Below are positions 1-11,355 of a DNA stretch of 64,000 nt, piece by piece; the stretch's first letter is position 1; every line of letters starts with the position of its first letter. This stretch comes from Tribonema minus (lineage: Eukaryota > Sar > Xanthophyceae > Tribonematales > Tribonemataceae), in the NCBI GenBank assembly GCA_017506865.1, contig JAFCMP010000516.1:372001-436000 (forward strand), in the 5' to 3' direction. Under the pieces are notes generated by a model. The model did not search any database, had not been told where the DNA came from, and worked only from the letters and a program-made list of their open reading frames with translations. The translations under genes and the position numbers were made by a program.

Positions 1-1021
1 GCTGCTACACGATACGATGCGCGCTGGTCTCTCGTCTCTCACGCGCACTCTCATGCGCACGTGCGCTTGTCATTGTTGCTGTGCTGGTGCCACGTACCTC
101 AGTGTGAGGTGCTCCCCTCCCCTCGCTGCACGGTTCGCTTGCCTGTTTTCATACTGTGGCGGTCAAACACCGTTCCCTGATAAGGACATGCTGATAGGTC
201 TGGTCGTTGGTTAGGGTCAGGGTTGTGCTGCATGTCACCACAGTGCAGTACGTGCACTGCTCCGAGCACTGCTTCTTGCCGTACATATGTACCTTGAAAT
301 GGGGGTTGGGCAGCTGCCACAGCACTGATATCATTGATGCTTGTGGTTGTCAGTGCAGTCTGGTGCATTGCAGGAAGCTATTTCACTGAGCATGCCGCAG
401 CAGAAGGGCGCATTTGAGGTTGCCCTTTCCCACTTCAACTCATAAGATCCGCTTGCGTATTATTGTCTGTGGGTGAAACCCATGGCTTTGTGCAGGTACC
501 TTTCTAAAATCAGAATGCGGGGTGCATTCCGCGAGCTAGGAATTCTTAGCAATCAAACTGCATCGTCCCCCTTGTCCGAGGACCACATTGGAGCAAGTGC
601 AAAACCTCTATCTGGCATGCTCTGAACGGCTCTACTTAGAGATATTGCCACTAGACACGCAACTCTGCACATGAATGCCCGCCGATTTGCGCAAGCCACA
701 CTTATGACACGCGCTTCTGCTATCGCTGAGCCGCTCGTGTTGTTGCGGAGCGCTGCCTCCATGCGCAGCGCTCAACACTCACACCAGCAGCGTGGCAGCG
801 CCGCCGCCGCCACCCGCGTGACCACAGCACGCATGCCAACACTTCCGCTTCGCTGCAGGGCGTGCGCGCCGCCACGCTCGCCGAGGTAGCTCCGGTGACC
901 TTCACTGTGCTTCACGCGCGAGGATGAAACAATCTGGTGCGGAATTAGGGCGTAGGCTCCTTCCTGTCTCGCAAGCGGCACCTAGCGCCGCCGCGAGCGG
1001 TGCGTAAAGAAAGCGCCCCCC
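1..1021. other. Stretch without a recognised gene
   Basis: No exon with family similarity, RNA gene or repeat array was recognised here. A GC-rich patch around 770-880 has short open frames on both strands but no motif. On the minus strand this is the region downstream of the glutathione transferase stop at 1022, so its right end probably holds that gene's 3' UTR. Confidence 0.4.
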
Positions 1022-3851
1022 TCACAATCTGGACTGCCTTTCGTGGGGCTCCGCACCGGGCGACAGCGGCCGCGATGCAGCATTGCTCAGCGGATCCGGC
1101 CCCAGCCACGGCTGCCCTATCGCCGCGGCCAACTGATCAAAGCGGTCGCAGCCGAAGAACAGATCCCCCTCAGGGGGGCCCCCGGGGAGCGTCACTATCA
1201 GCGTCGGCGCGCCGAACGCGCCGCGGTCGATGGCAACCTGCGTAACCGCCCGTAACCGCTCCTTGACGTCGGGTTCCGTAGAGCGCAGCAGCAGCGCGGC
1301 GGCGTCGCGCGGCGTGGCGCCGGCGGCGGCGCACGCTGCCGCGAGGCTCTCTTGCTGAGCGATGTCGGTGTTGGCGGACCAGATGCGCAGCCAGAGGGCG
1401 CGCGAGAGGGGGCGCAGGAGGGCCGGTTCGTCGAGAGAAACCGCCGTCAGCAGCCTGAGAGGGAGAGGGGATGGGGCGATTGCCGTTTTTGCTGTGTGAG
1501 CGCATGCTCCGGGGCTTTTGTATTGCTGTTGCTGATGTGTTCATGTGGTTCTTGCGGCAGTCGAGAGAATGCCCTCTGTTGGGCTGTACTGCGGACCAAA
1601 CGCAACAGCACAGTCAGTGCACGGAGCGCGGCTACGGTACACCATGCGTGTTCATGAACACTGCCATGCGCAGCGAGTTGAAGGGAGAGGTGGTGATGTG
1701 ATGTTGGATTTGGCGTCCAGCGCATGATTATTCTGGATCACCTGCATACTCTTCAGAGTATGCTTCAGCATGGTCCCTCAGCGTGCTTGCGATCTGATGG
1801 TGTGCATACTTCATACTTGAGGTATGAGGATTGACTGTACGGTTGCCGCAAGCGTGACAAAGAGCAGCGCTGGTTGTCCGCTGTCAGCGTATGTGTTGGC
1901 ATGTGTGGTGCAGTCGTGGTGTTGACACGAGCACATGAACTTGCCAGAAGAAAGCGTACCCTGCTGATGAGTGTGTGTGCAGGCCTGTGGAGCAGCAGCC
2001 TCCAAGGGCAGGGTTAGGGTTAGGGATACGCAGCTCGTTCAGGTACGGTGCCGTTGAAAAACTGCCATGTTGGAGGTTTGACATGTTGACCACTTGGTTT
2101 TACAGCCGTGCGCCAATCATACTGCTGCCAGCGCAGCACAGGTTTCCCCCGAGCAAAACTGCTGATCAATGCGCCAGTATCCACCTGATGGACCAACAGT
2201 ACCACCATACCCTAGCATTAGGTTTAGGGTGACATTCATACCTACCCTAAGCCTGCGCTGAGCTGTGCCATCGGTAGCACCACGCGGTCTCTTCCCGCAT
2301 CTCGTGATCCGCTGTGGGTTGGCCTGTGTGCTTTCGCCTCTCACCCCAATTGTTGACTAGCACGGACCTACAGGCGCTATGCCACTACGAGTACACCATG
2401 CACATAGGGGTACACAAGAGAAGGATGGCACGCATGGGCGGCGCAGACGGCAGAGACCCGTGCAAGCATGGCACCTTTTTCTTGCATACCCCCTGTGTGC
2501 ATGGTGCACTCGTACGGGCACAGCGCCTGCAGCAGCATCAGCGCTGGCACGCGGTGGAGGTGGCGACAACAGCGGCACTCAAGAGCCGCCTGAGGACACT
2601 AGGAAATAAGCATCGCCAGCAAGACCATGCAAACTCAACGGCACCTGCTTTGGCGCACGTTGACGACCTGGCGTGGAACAGAACTCGCTTGCAGCGCCGC
2701 CTGCGCCCAACCTGATGCAAGAGCTGCCACAGCGGCACGCAAGCCCAGCACCCTCACCCTAGCCCTAACCCTAACTTAAAGAGGCGTTTGCATGACAGGT
2801 AATCAGCAGCTGCTGCTGCTGCAATGCAGACGCGGCGGGATGCCTGCGTGCGGGGAGAATGGCCGCCCTAATCCTAACCCTAACCCTAACCCTGGCCCTA
2901 ACTCTGAGTGGCGCTGGAGAGGCGCGAGCGCTAAACTGCGCCGCAGTCATTGCGGGCGCATCATGGTTGGTGTCAATGTTGTGCCACAACAGTTCGCTGT
3001 TTTGAGCTTGGCGCAGCGCCTCTTGCTCGGCTGCTGTGAGCTGAGTACAACGGCCTAACAGTACATCAGTACTGTGCAGTACAGTACAATACAGTCACAT
3101 TGTACCGCTGGCCACATGCTGCAGACGACCGCAGCGTCCACAACGCGAGCATTCTATCCCGCACACGGTCAAGCAGTCTACTTGTTGCAACTCAAGCTTG
3201 CGGCAGTGTCTCACCTCTGCGCAGCGAGCGAGGTGTACAGTACTTTGCCGTCCTTAATGTAGTTCAACGGCACGTTGAAGTGCTTCGCGCACCTCGCCAG
3301 GTCCTCCCGCATGTACACCCTCTTTGCCGGCAGCGCTCCCGGCGGAGCGTTGCTGTGCGCACGCAACGACAAAGAACGAATGTTAGGGTTGTAGCCATTG
3401 AAGCACCTGCTGCAGGGGGACAAATGAGCAACTTTCCAAGAATGTGTAATTCTTGGATCCTCAATGCACACTTTTATGCGCCTCTGCTCAAATTTCCCAC
3501 TGCACAATGGACATTGAGCTAGCTAAGTTGGTATTTCCACCTCACGGAATCAAGCAAGTTGAAGTTTCATCTCAGAGACTTACGCTCCTCACCCTGTTGC
3601 CTTCATAACTCCTCCTAGCAGAAAGGGGTTAAACTTGATGTCGGCATCCCAGATCTTGGTATACCGGTCGCAGACCTCGAAGGCAAGCCAAGAGTCTGCG
3701 GCAAACAGCGCACAAGCACGCATGAAGATACGATCTTGCCGCATCTAAAAGAGGCATCATGCAGCAGCAGCAGCAGCAGCAGACGCTTACATGGGCTCGC
3801 GACGTCGTATAATAGTGATACGCACGGTCTTGTAAGCGCCATTGTAGCCAC
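1022..3851 (-). CDS. GSTK1: Kappa-class glutathione S-transferase (GSTK1-like), four exons recognised, one internal exon unresolved
   Basis: Kappa GSTs have a DsbA-type thioredoxin fold with a helical insertion and act in mitochondria or peroxisomes. Exons read on the minus strand are 3851..3791, 3695..3593, 3352..3244 and 1454..1022. Exon 1 encodes LLYDVASP and its split Tyr codon joins exon 2 to give SPYSWLAFEVCDRY, the kappa active-site segment; Ser19 corresponds to the catalytic Ser16 of human GSTK1. Exon 3 carries NAPPGALPAKRVYM. The last exon has LLTAVSLDEPALL, then GAFGAPTLIV and LFFGCDRFDQLAAAIG, and ends near residues matching the human C-terminus. Phases agree across exons 1-3. About 10-15 residues between exon 3 (phase 0) and the last exon (phase 2 in) lie in an exon I could not place in 1455-3243. 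An upstream ATG (3851) was used; a second lies at 3842. Confidence 0.88.
2755..2900. repeat. Degenerate telomere-like CCCTAA repeats in the GSTK intron
   Basis: Two clusters of CCCTAA units and one-base variants lie around 2755-2776 and 2866-2900. They fall in the large intron before the last GSTK exon. Similar short runs recur at 2018-2032, 6442-6462, 7895-7935, 16650-16670, 17765-17810, 34565-34610 and 48470-48490, always outside recognised exons. Confidence 0.75.
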
Positions 3852-4846
3852 GCACGAGCAGAGCTTGCAGCCAATTTATTTCATCGCACTTCAAATGACA
3901 GAGTTCAACTTCATGCACACAGTTGAACACACACACATCAATCGGACGACATCTTCAGAAAGCACATGTACACTTGTAAGCAAATATCAAGGTGAGGCCG
4001 AGCCGCGCTCAAACAAAAAAATGAGCTAGAAGCGCACATTCGTAACAGAGTCTGTCATGCTGTAAAGTTGTGCACCAGTGTCGATGAGCAGGGTAGCATA
4101 CAGCACACTACAGCATTTGAAGCGTACACATTTCAGGACAGTGTTACGTTGCATCAAACAGCATGATGTGCAAGCATACACCAAGCAGCGGTGCACGCTG
4201 ACAAAAAATTGAGAACAAATCACAAGCCATCATGGGCAAGAAAAACTGTGTCACCACCTGGTTTCATTTGCATGGTTACCCTGATGCATGTTCCTAGTTG
4301 GCATCGCTTGTTGATGTGTTTGTGCCAGGGTGTGTGTGGGCAGATGGCTTGCTGACACCATTCCTGCACCTGCAGCAGTCATTTAATGCTTTTCTTTGGT
4401 GCGCTGGCGCCGCATTGTCTGGTGGTGCATGGCGTATCCACACCCTCCATTGCATGAGAAGCTGGTGCTGCTTGGGCCAGCACCAAGGGCCAACAGGGGG
4501 CCATCGCATGGCGACAGAGCTCCTTCACACATCTGACACAGTGCTGGCTGCTGCTTATGCAGGTGGTCCTGCTGCTGCTTACGCAGGTGGTATTCCTGTG
4601 CTGCTCAGGGTGCTCGGCGCAGGCGCCGGATATGCAGGCATGCAATGTTTGGGATCTTGGGTTGACCTCCATAGTGAGTCATCATGCACGTACTGAGCAC
4701 TGCTGTTGCTGATGCAGGGCAGCCGCGTTGGCTCCACGCATCTCCAACTCCATTGCGGCAGAGCTCTGCAGCTGCCGCAACGCTGCTGCCGCGCCGCTCC
4801 CACCCTCCGTCTGCACGAATATCGTCATGCAAAACTCCCTTCCGCT
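3852..4846. other. Spacer between the GSTK start and the AAR2 stop
   Basis: This interval holds the GSTK upstream region and the AAR2 3' flank. A 132-codon plus-strand frame at 4298-4696 contains a small tandem repeat (AAAYAGG twice) and many cysteines but no recognised domain. I regard it as unsupported. Confidence 0.4.
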
Positions 4847-7800
4847 TCATTGCGGAGCACTGCCACTGTGCAGCTGACCCCACAGATCGCTCGACGGGCT
4901 CGTCGCCTCCCTCTCCAGAAACGCCACCGCCTCCTGGCGCGTCCGCTGCAGCACGCTGCTGCCGCCCCCCCCCTCCCCTTCGTACCCCCCCTCCTGCTCC
5001 TCCGCGATCAGCCGCGCCGCCGCCATGACCACATCCTCCCCGGGGTCCACGGCCGCAAACAGGTGCGGATACGCCTCCACCAACCGCTGCGAGTACAGCT
5101 GATCCCGCTGCTGCGGCTGCTGCTGCTGAGAGCTGCTGTCGCCGCGCAGCACCGGCGGCGGCGGCGGCTTCGGCAGCGTCGTCGGCACCTGGTCCAACAT
5201 CTCGCCCATGCGCTGCCAGCGCTGCGCCGCGGCGCTAGGCCCGCGCTCTGCCTGAGCGCTGCTGCTGCCGCTGCTGCTGCCGCTGTTGGCGGGCACGACG
5301 TGCAACGTGCGCGGCGCGGCGGCGGCGCCCTCGTCGTCGATGGCCATGGCGGTTTCGTCGGTTTCGTCCTCCGCGTGGCGGCCCAGCACCTTTACGACCT
5401 CCTCGTAGGGCACCACTACGGGCTTGTCATCATCCACGAGTTCAAAGGCGGAGAGACGTATGTCCCTGGTGTTGAGGCCCTCTGCGGGCACGATGTCGGC
5501 GGCGGCGGCGGCAAAGATGCCGAAGTGCTGCTGCAGGAAGAGCAGGAGGCGCTTGGCGGCGGCGACCGCGTCCCTGTCCACGCTGCTGTTGCCCATGATG
5601 TTCTGCAAAGATAACGGCGGACAAGCAACAAGCAGTTGCTCTGCTTAGTGCCACTGCCGTCGTCAGCGTGTGTGCAGGTGGTGTTCGGGAGGAAGCTATG
5701 TACTCAACGCGCATCAGCGCTGCTGCCGCCATCAGTGTATGCGCAGCTGGTATCCAGAAGGAAGTTGTATGCTCAGCCTGGGTAAGCATTATGGTGCAGG
5801 AGAGTGGTGGTGTATTCAACAGCGGCTGCGGTGGCAGCCTTGCTGCTGCTGTTGCTGCAATCGCGCTGTCAAAGCAATAAAATGACAAGCAACTGCTTTC
5901 AGATGCAGTGCCACGCATGCAGCCACTGGAGTTGCAGACAGTGTGCTGTAAGTATGACATGCAATGCTGCTGTTCCCTTCCCTCAGGTGAACACCAAGAG
6001 GAACCATTTGCCACCGCTATCACCCCCAGATTTTCTGCAAACACAACAAGCCAAATACATCAAGAACTCAGCAACGCCAGCAGCGTATCGCCGCTCCCAT
6101 TCAATGTCCTACAAGAGTGAAACTGCCTACATGCCTCGTCTGAAGCTGTGGTTGCTTGCTTCATTGTGTGCGTGACTGATGCGGACAGACAAAAGGTTCA
6201 TTGGCACCCGCAACCGCTCTGTCAGATCACAAGCGTTGAAGAGTGGTATACCGTATAGGTCAATGCCCCTGCGCAGACCTGTTGGACCAACACTCACAAA
6301 GCGACTATATGATGGTGCGTCACACCTTCCAGTGTGCTCAAGACAAAATTGAACTTACTGTCCCAGTTGCGCCAGCCCCCGCCAGCATCATACCTCAATC
6401 TGCGTCAACGGGTCCCATTGACAGCAGTAAAGTGTGCCGATTAACCCTAACCCTGACCCTATGATTCAGCTACCTGCAATAAAAACAAACAGCAGACCCA
6501 CTGGACCCTTGATACAGTTCAGCATACCGTATACGGTTTGCGACTATTGTACTCGTGGCTGTGATCCAGTGCCGCCTTCGGGACAGCAGTGTCGGCCCAA
6601 AGTACCCTGCGCCGTCAGGCAAACTAAGCCCCAGCAACAAAATCAAGCCATACGCAAGTGTAACAAGACCAGGCGTTTGGGCCGCACCTGGAACATGGCC
6701 GTCAGCGAAGACTGCAGGAAGTTCTCGCGCGAGAGCTCCGTCGCAAAGAAGTCCTCGGGCACGAGCTTGAGCTGCGCGTGCAGCACCCGGATGTACGCGA
6801 CAAAGAACGGTCCGTTGCTCTCCACGGCGGTTTCGCATCTGCAGAGCGCTGCCGTCAGCGCCTGCCACTGGCGGTACGCCGCCAGGCTGCTGATGTAGAG
6901 GAAGAGGATGAAGGAGAGTTGAACTTCGCCGAGGAGGTCGTGCCAGGAGCCGTGGAAGCGGCGCGTCACCAGCTCTTGAACCTTGAGGGCAAAGTTCAAG
7001 ATCAAAGGTGAGAGTTGAGGAGGGGAAAACAGGTGCACGAGGCTGTTGCGGGGGGTGACCGTGTGCCGAATGGCAGTAGGCGCAACAGTGTGCGCGCTAG
7101 CAAATTATTGACAAGCAACAAGTGTGTGTAAGGGGGGGGGGGGGGGGGGGGCGAGTGACATGACATGTCATCAAGTGTTCTTAGAAGACCATGCTGATGC
7201 CGCGTACAAGAGCAAAGAAATGTTTACGTCGTGCTTGCGAGTCAAATCTGGTACCATGTTGATCACCTGGGCGGCTTTGCCCCTTAGCGACAACAGATGG
7301 GAAGCACACAACAGAGCGATGCCAAGCGGCCGTAGCTTGAGCACAGAACCGTCATGCTGAAGCAGCGCAACAAGCGTTTGGACCTTGCAGAGCACGTCAA
7401 GCCACGAGCCAGGAACAGCAACATGACCGGACTTGTGCGTGAACACGAAGCAACAACGTGACTTGAGGAGTGGTGGCAGTGCTCAGTGTCACAGATGGTG
7501 ATCTAGGTACACACTGGCAGCTGGACATTGCACCCGCTTGATGGCCTCAGCTGACAACACTGATGGCTCCCTAATCAGAAGCGCAGCTGTGTGTGCGAAT
7601 AGCGGTGTGCTGGCATGAACGGCTCTATGTGGGCCCCGTGCCGACCTTCCCTGGTGGGAGATGTGCAAAGTGTGACTCTCCTGCACTCACATCGATGGCA
7701 CAACAGCAGACAGTGGGAAGTGCGCAACCCTTGCCTCAAGTTGAACTTGTCTACTGAACTCGATGCTTTCACGAATGGAGTTGAACCTTTCAAGTTTGGA

Positions 7801-10800
7801 CTAGCTTGACAAGTGACGCGGGTGGCCATGAAGTCTGAACTTGTCTGCCTTATCCCCTATCCTCAACCCCTTCTCACTGCAGCGATTCATCCCCAGCCCT
7901 AAACCCCAACCCTAGACCCTGACCCTAGCCCTGCCCCTCACCTGTGTCGATCGGTCCAGGTGCGCCTGCGTAATGTGAGCCGCGCTAACAGCATCCCCTC
8001 CCACTGGCACCAGACCTCCTGCTGTCGGCGGCGGCAGCGCTGAAAACTTGGCCACGCGCGCAATGTCCGGAAAGTAGGGTATCACCCTGCACGTGATTGA
8101 TTGCCAGCATTGCATGCAATAGCCAGGTGAAGGTGAGAGTTGGTGGCAACAGCAATCGGCGGCGACAGTGCTGCATTTTGGCTAGATGATCAATGCCCAG
8201 GAGGTAGGGTTTCACTCTGCACGCCATGCGCATCAGTGCAAGCGGTGGCTGGCTTGGCCGTCAACAGCGCCGCGCCGACGAAATGCACAAGCCCATGACA
8301 TGGAGGATGCAGCACATACTTTAATGAGTGCAGGGCGAGCAGGGCTGCATCCTGTAACTTCAAGTGGCCACGCGCGCTATGTCCGGGAAGTAGGGTATCA
8401 CCCTGCACATTATTCCCAGCATTGCATGCAATAGTCAGGTCATTGAGGTCAAGGTGACAGCAGCTGGCGGCGGCAGCAATCGGCGGCGACGGTGCTGCGT
8501 TTTGGCCAGCAAGTAATGTCCGATGAGTAAGGTTTCACCCTGCACGCCATGCGCGCCAGTGCAACCCTTGGTTGGCTTGGCAGCAAACAGAGACGCGCAG
8601 ATGAAATGTACAAGTTCATGGCATGCAGGCGTTGCACATACTTTCACAAGGTGTGGACCAGCATAGCGTTATAACTTCAACACTTCCAGTAACTTCAACT
8701 CATCAACTCATTAAGCGCGTGCAGAGCAAAATATGGATGCTGTCAGGACACTGCATTGGTGCCCTATTTCCCCCTCCAAACAGGCATGTGGTCTGCACAG
8801 CTGGGGGTTGTGGTGCCACCCTAACCTCAAACCCTTACAGCGACCCTGCTAATTCTAACCCTACTGGAGGACCTAAACCTACCCACTGCGACGGTACTGA
8901 AGGAGCGTTGGAAGATCGAGTTGAAGTTATAAATGGACAGCAGCGCCAGCCATATAGCAGTTTCACGGCAACTGCAGTAACGGTTGCAAGTGGACTGGCA
9001 CGGCCTGCTGTGTGGCGTGCTGTGGCTCAGCGGTGTAAGAAAAGCAACGGATGTGTTGGGGTATGTGTGCACGCAGGGCAGCCTGCTGACGCTGCTGTGT
9101 TTCAGAAGACCAGCATGGCTGCACAATGTGTTGAGCCGTGATTAGCTGACTCACACCTTCCTCCAGCACCTCAACATTGCTCTCAACCGTGCTGTGCTGC
9201 TGCAATGCACGAGCCTCATCGTGACCCTTAAATCTTGTCCATGATTCTAAGCCACTGGACAAAGTAAGGGCGGCATGCCTGTAGGCTGAGTGCTACATTA
9301 CCGCTGTTGAGCACTGCAGATCACCCCCCCCCCCCTCCCTCAGACACACCCACGCTTCCACTATCACTCCCCCCCCTGAGCAAGCAGTTTACCGTAATAA
9401 TTGCTGAATCAGGTGCCTCATGGAGGTGCACAAAGCAGATACGCCGCTTGGTTTAAGTTCACAACAAACCTCAATGCTGTTGCTTGTCAAACCGCATACT
9501 ACATTACACCATTACAGGTCTCCACCAAACGTGCTCGATGCCATCTCTGCTAACATACTGTTGCGCCATTTGCCTGCCATTGTTTTCATCGGCAATGTCC
9601 GTGCTGAGCTCTTCAGCAGCATGGGCCCTGAGCATCATTCACGCAGGATGTACAGACAGCATCAACAAGTGGTAATACTCATAGTCATTCAAAGAAACCG
9701 TGCGCACCTGCCGTCCGCCGCAGCGCCGCCAGCACCGCTCGGCTGCCGCCGCCGCTCCCCCCCCCCTCCTCCCCCTCCCCCTCCTCCCCCGCCCCCGGTG
9801 ACACCTTGAGCCCCGGCAGCACCCCACACCTCTCCAGCACCCTCTCCGAAATGCAGTTACTGAGATTCACCCACGCCGCGCCCGCCTCAATCGGGTACGG
9901 ACCCAGGTTCGCGTCCAGCTCGCCCCTGAGCACTGCTGCGGTGAGCTCCGCCAGCGCCCCCTGCGGCAGGTTCTTGTCGCCGTGAACGAGGTCCTCCGCG
10001 GCGGCGTCCCAGCAGAGAACCTGCACGGAACCCGCGCGAACCTCGAAGAACATTCCCTGGTGCTCCGACTCCGAGAGGCCGTAGTAGAGGAGGTGGAGGC
10101 CCTGCGGGATCATCTTCATGCCCTTGAAGTTGGGGCCCGTCTGCAAGGAGGGTTCGGGCGATGTCAGGGTTGAAGTTGGGCAAGCGTGTTGCTGCTCTGG
10201 CGTAGCGCAGCTAAACAGATTGGGGCCTGACTCTGTGCGTATGGTAGCGTTGGATTGAGCTTTGGCTACATAGGCGTGATGACAAGTTGAGTGCCGCTGC
10301 CTGTGCACATGACGGCTGTACTTTCGCATTTTAATGCAGCTAAGCTATGAGCGGTATGCATTTAGGTATGCAATAAAAGGTATGCGTGCACTCACTGAAT
10401 CATGCTCAATGACTCAGGGCACCGACATGCAGGCATAGCGTTGCAGAGACAACACCTGCATTGGTGTGCGTACAGATATGATTGGCTTTTTTGCACATGA
10501 GTGAAGCCTGCTGTGCCCTTGACAGGCGTGAAACTTAGAGATCACAAAGATGTGGAGATGAGTGCTGATGTACCCATCAAATAGCACAGGCTCTGAACAA
10601 GAAGCACGATGCTTTTGGCATGATGAGTAGCTTTCTCCCGGACAGTGGCAAGCTGCAACACACAAATCTGCTGCTTGCACCGTATTGCATCGCTTGTTGG
10701 CAAGCGGGATCGCATGCTAGGGTATTGCACAAGCGATGTCGATTCAGCTGAGCGTGCAACACAGAGTGAACAAGCCGCATGGGACCCATCAACAGCTACA

Positions 10801-10995
10801 CCATCGATTTGGGGCTATTATTGGTGCTGCTCGGGGGGTGCAGGGAAGTGTGCAGGCAGTGGGTGCAATGCAGATCGTGACGTTCACCTGGTGCAGCCTG
10901 CAGTCAATGCCCAAATGAAGCCCTGGCGGAGTGTCCAGAATCACAAGAAAGCCCCCCGCCAGCAGCCGATCCCTCGCCTCTGCCTGGTCCATCAT
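4847..10995 (-). CDS. AAR2: AAR2, U5 snRNP assembly/splicing factor; five exons recognised, one internal exon unresolved
   Basis: AAR2 binds Prp8 during U5 snRNP maturation. Exons on the minus strand are 10995..10888 (MDQAEARDRLLAGGFLVILD, GLHLGID), 10140..9708 (GPNFKGMKMIPQGLHLLYYG, LGPYPIEAGAAWVNLSN), 8086..7942 (AKFSALPPPTAGG, HITQAHLDRSTQ), 6981..6688 (LGEVQLSFILFLY, EDFFATELSRENFLQSSL) and 5602..4847 (KRLLLFLQQHFGIF, DDDKPVVVPYEE). They match the family in order, from the N-terminal beta domain to the helical C-terminal domain. Phases fit for exons 1-2 and for the last three, but exon at 10140 ends in phase 1 while exon at 8086 needs phase 2, so a small exon lies between 8087 and 9707. 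The last exon continues well past the usual C-terminus with a Ser/Gln/Pro-rich tail and Ala-rich ending of about 170 residues. A second ATG at 10992 is an alternative start. Confidence 0.92.
7131..7152. repeat. Poly-G homopolymer tract
   Basis: About twenty consecutive G bases lie in an AAR2 intron on the plus strand (poly-C in the transcript). Confidence 0.9.
8050..8670. repeat. Tandem duplication across the acceptor of an AAR2 exon
   Basis: The segment holding the acceptor and 5' part of the AAR2 exon 8086..7942 recurs about 316 bp further upstream in the transcript (8050 versus 8366, both beginning ggccacgcgcgc). Each copy has a more degenerate subcopy, giving four gggtatcaccctgcac-like sites near 8077, 8206, 8393 and 8530. 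Only the most exon-proximal copy keeps the reading frame into the rest of the exon. Microsatellite expansion cannot explain it because the units are long and contain exon sequence. Confidence 0.85.
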
Positions 10996-11355
10996 GGTAT
11001 TTTGATCTTATCTCGGATCCTCTCGACCAGGCGAGCGATGAAGCGCACAGGCTGTTGCACCCCCAACAACGTGAGCTTCCTCGTCTTGATGCTCCGCGAG
11101 ATGGCGCGCTGCGCTTCGGATTAAAAAAGAAGAGAAAGACAAGTTCAAACTTTTTGAACGAGATGACCCTGTAAAAAACGATCATCAGCAACGTTGACAA
11201 AGTTCCGAGACCTCTTGGTCAAAGCGGTCCAGGTGGTGGCACGAAAGTTTTGTGAATACCTTCACGTGCCAACACACCCCAGCTGTGTATTGTAGCATCA
11301 GGCAGCCGTAGCAGGAGAGCAGGCCACCCCGACGCAGCTTCACCAGAGCTTCAAC
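10996..11355. promoter_or_regulatory. Divergent upstream region between AAR2 and the aquaporin
   Basis: The AAR2 start (minus) and aquaporin start (plus) are 360 bp apart with no gene between them, so both promoters and 5' UTRs must lie here. No TATA box or other specific element was identified; the call rests on gene layout only. Confidence 0.45.

Noticed and set aside
4706-5614. 302-codon plus-strand frame rich in Arg and Leu
   Set aside because: It is the antisense shadow of the last AAR2 exon; high GC keeps several frames open at once.
8190-8647. Frames repeating a GDTLLPGH-like peptide, possible repeat-protein gene
   Set aside because: They come from decayed tandem copies of the AAR2 exon junction, with stops and frame changes.
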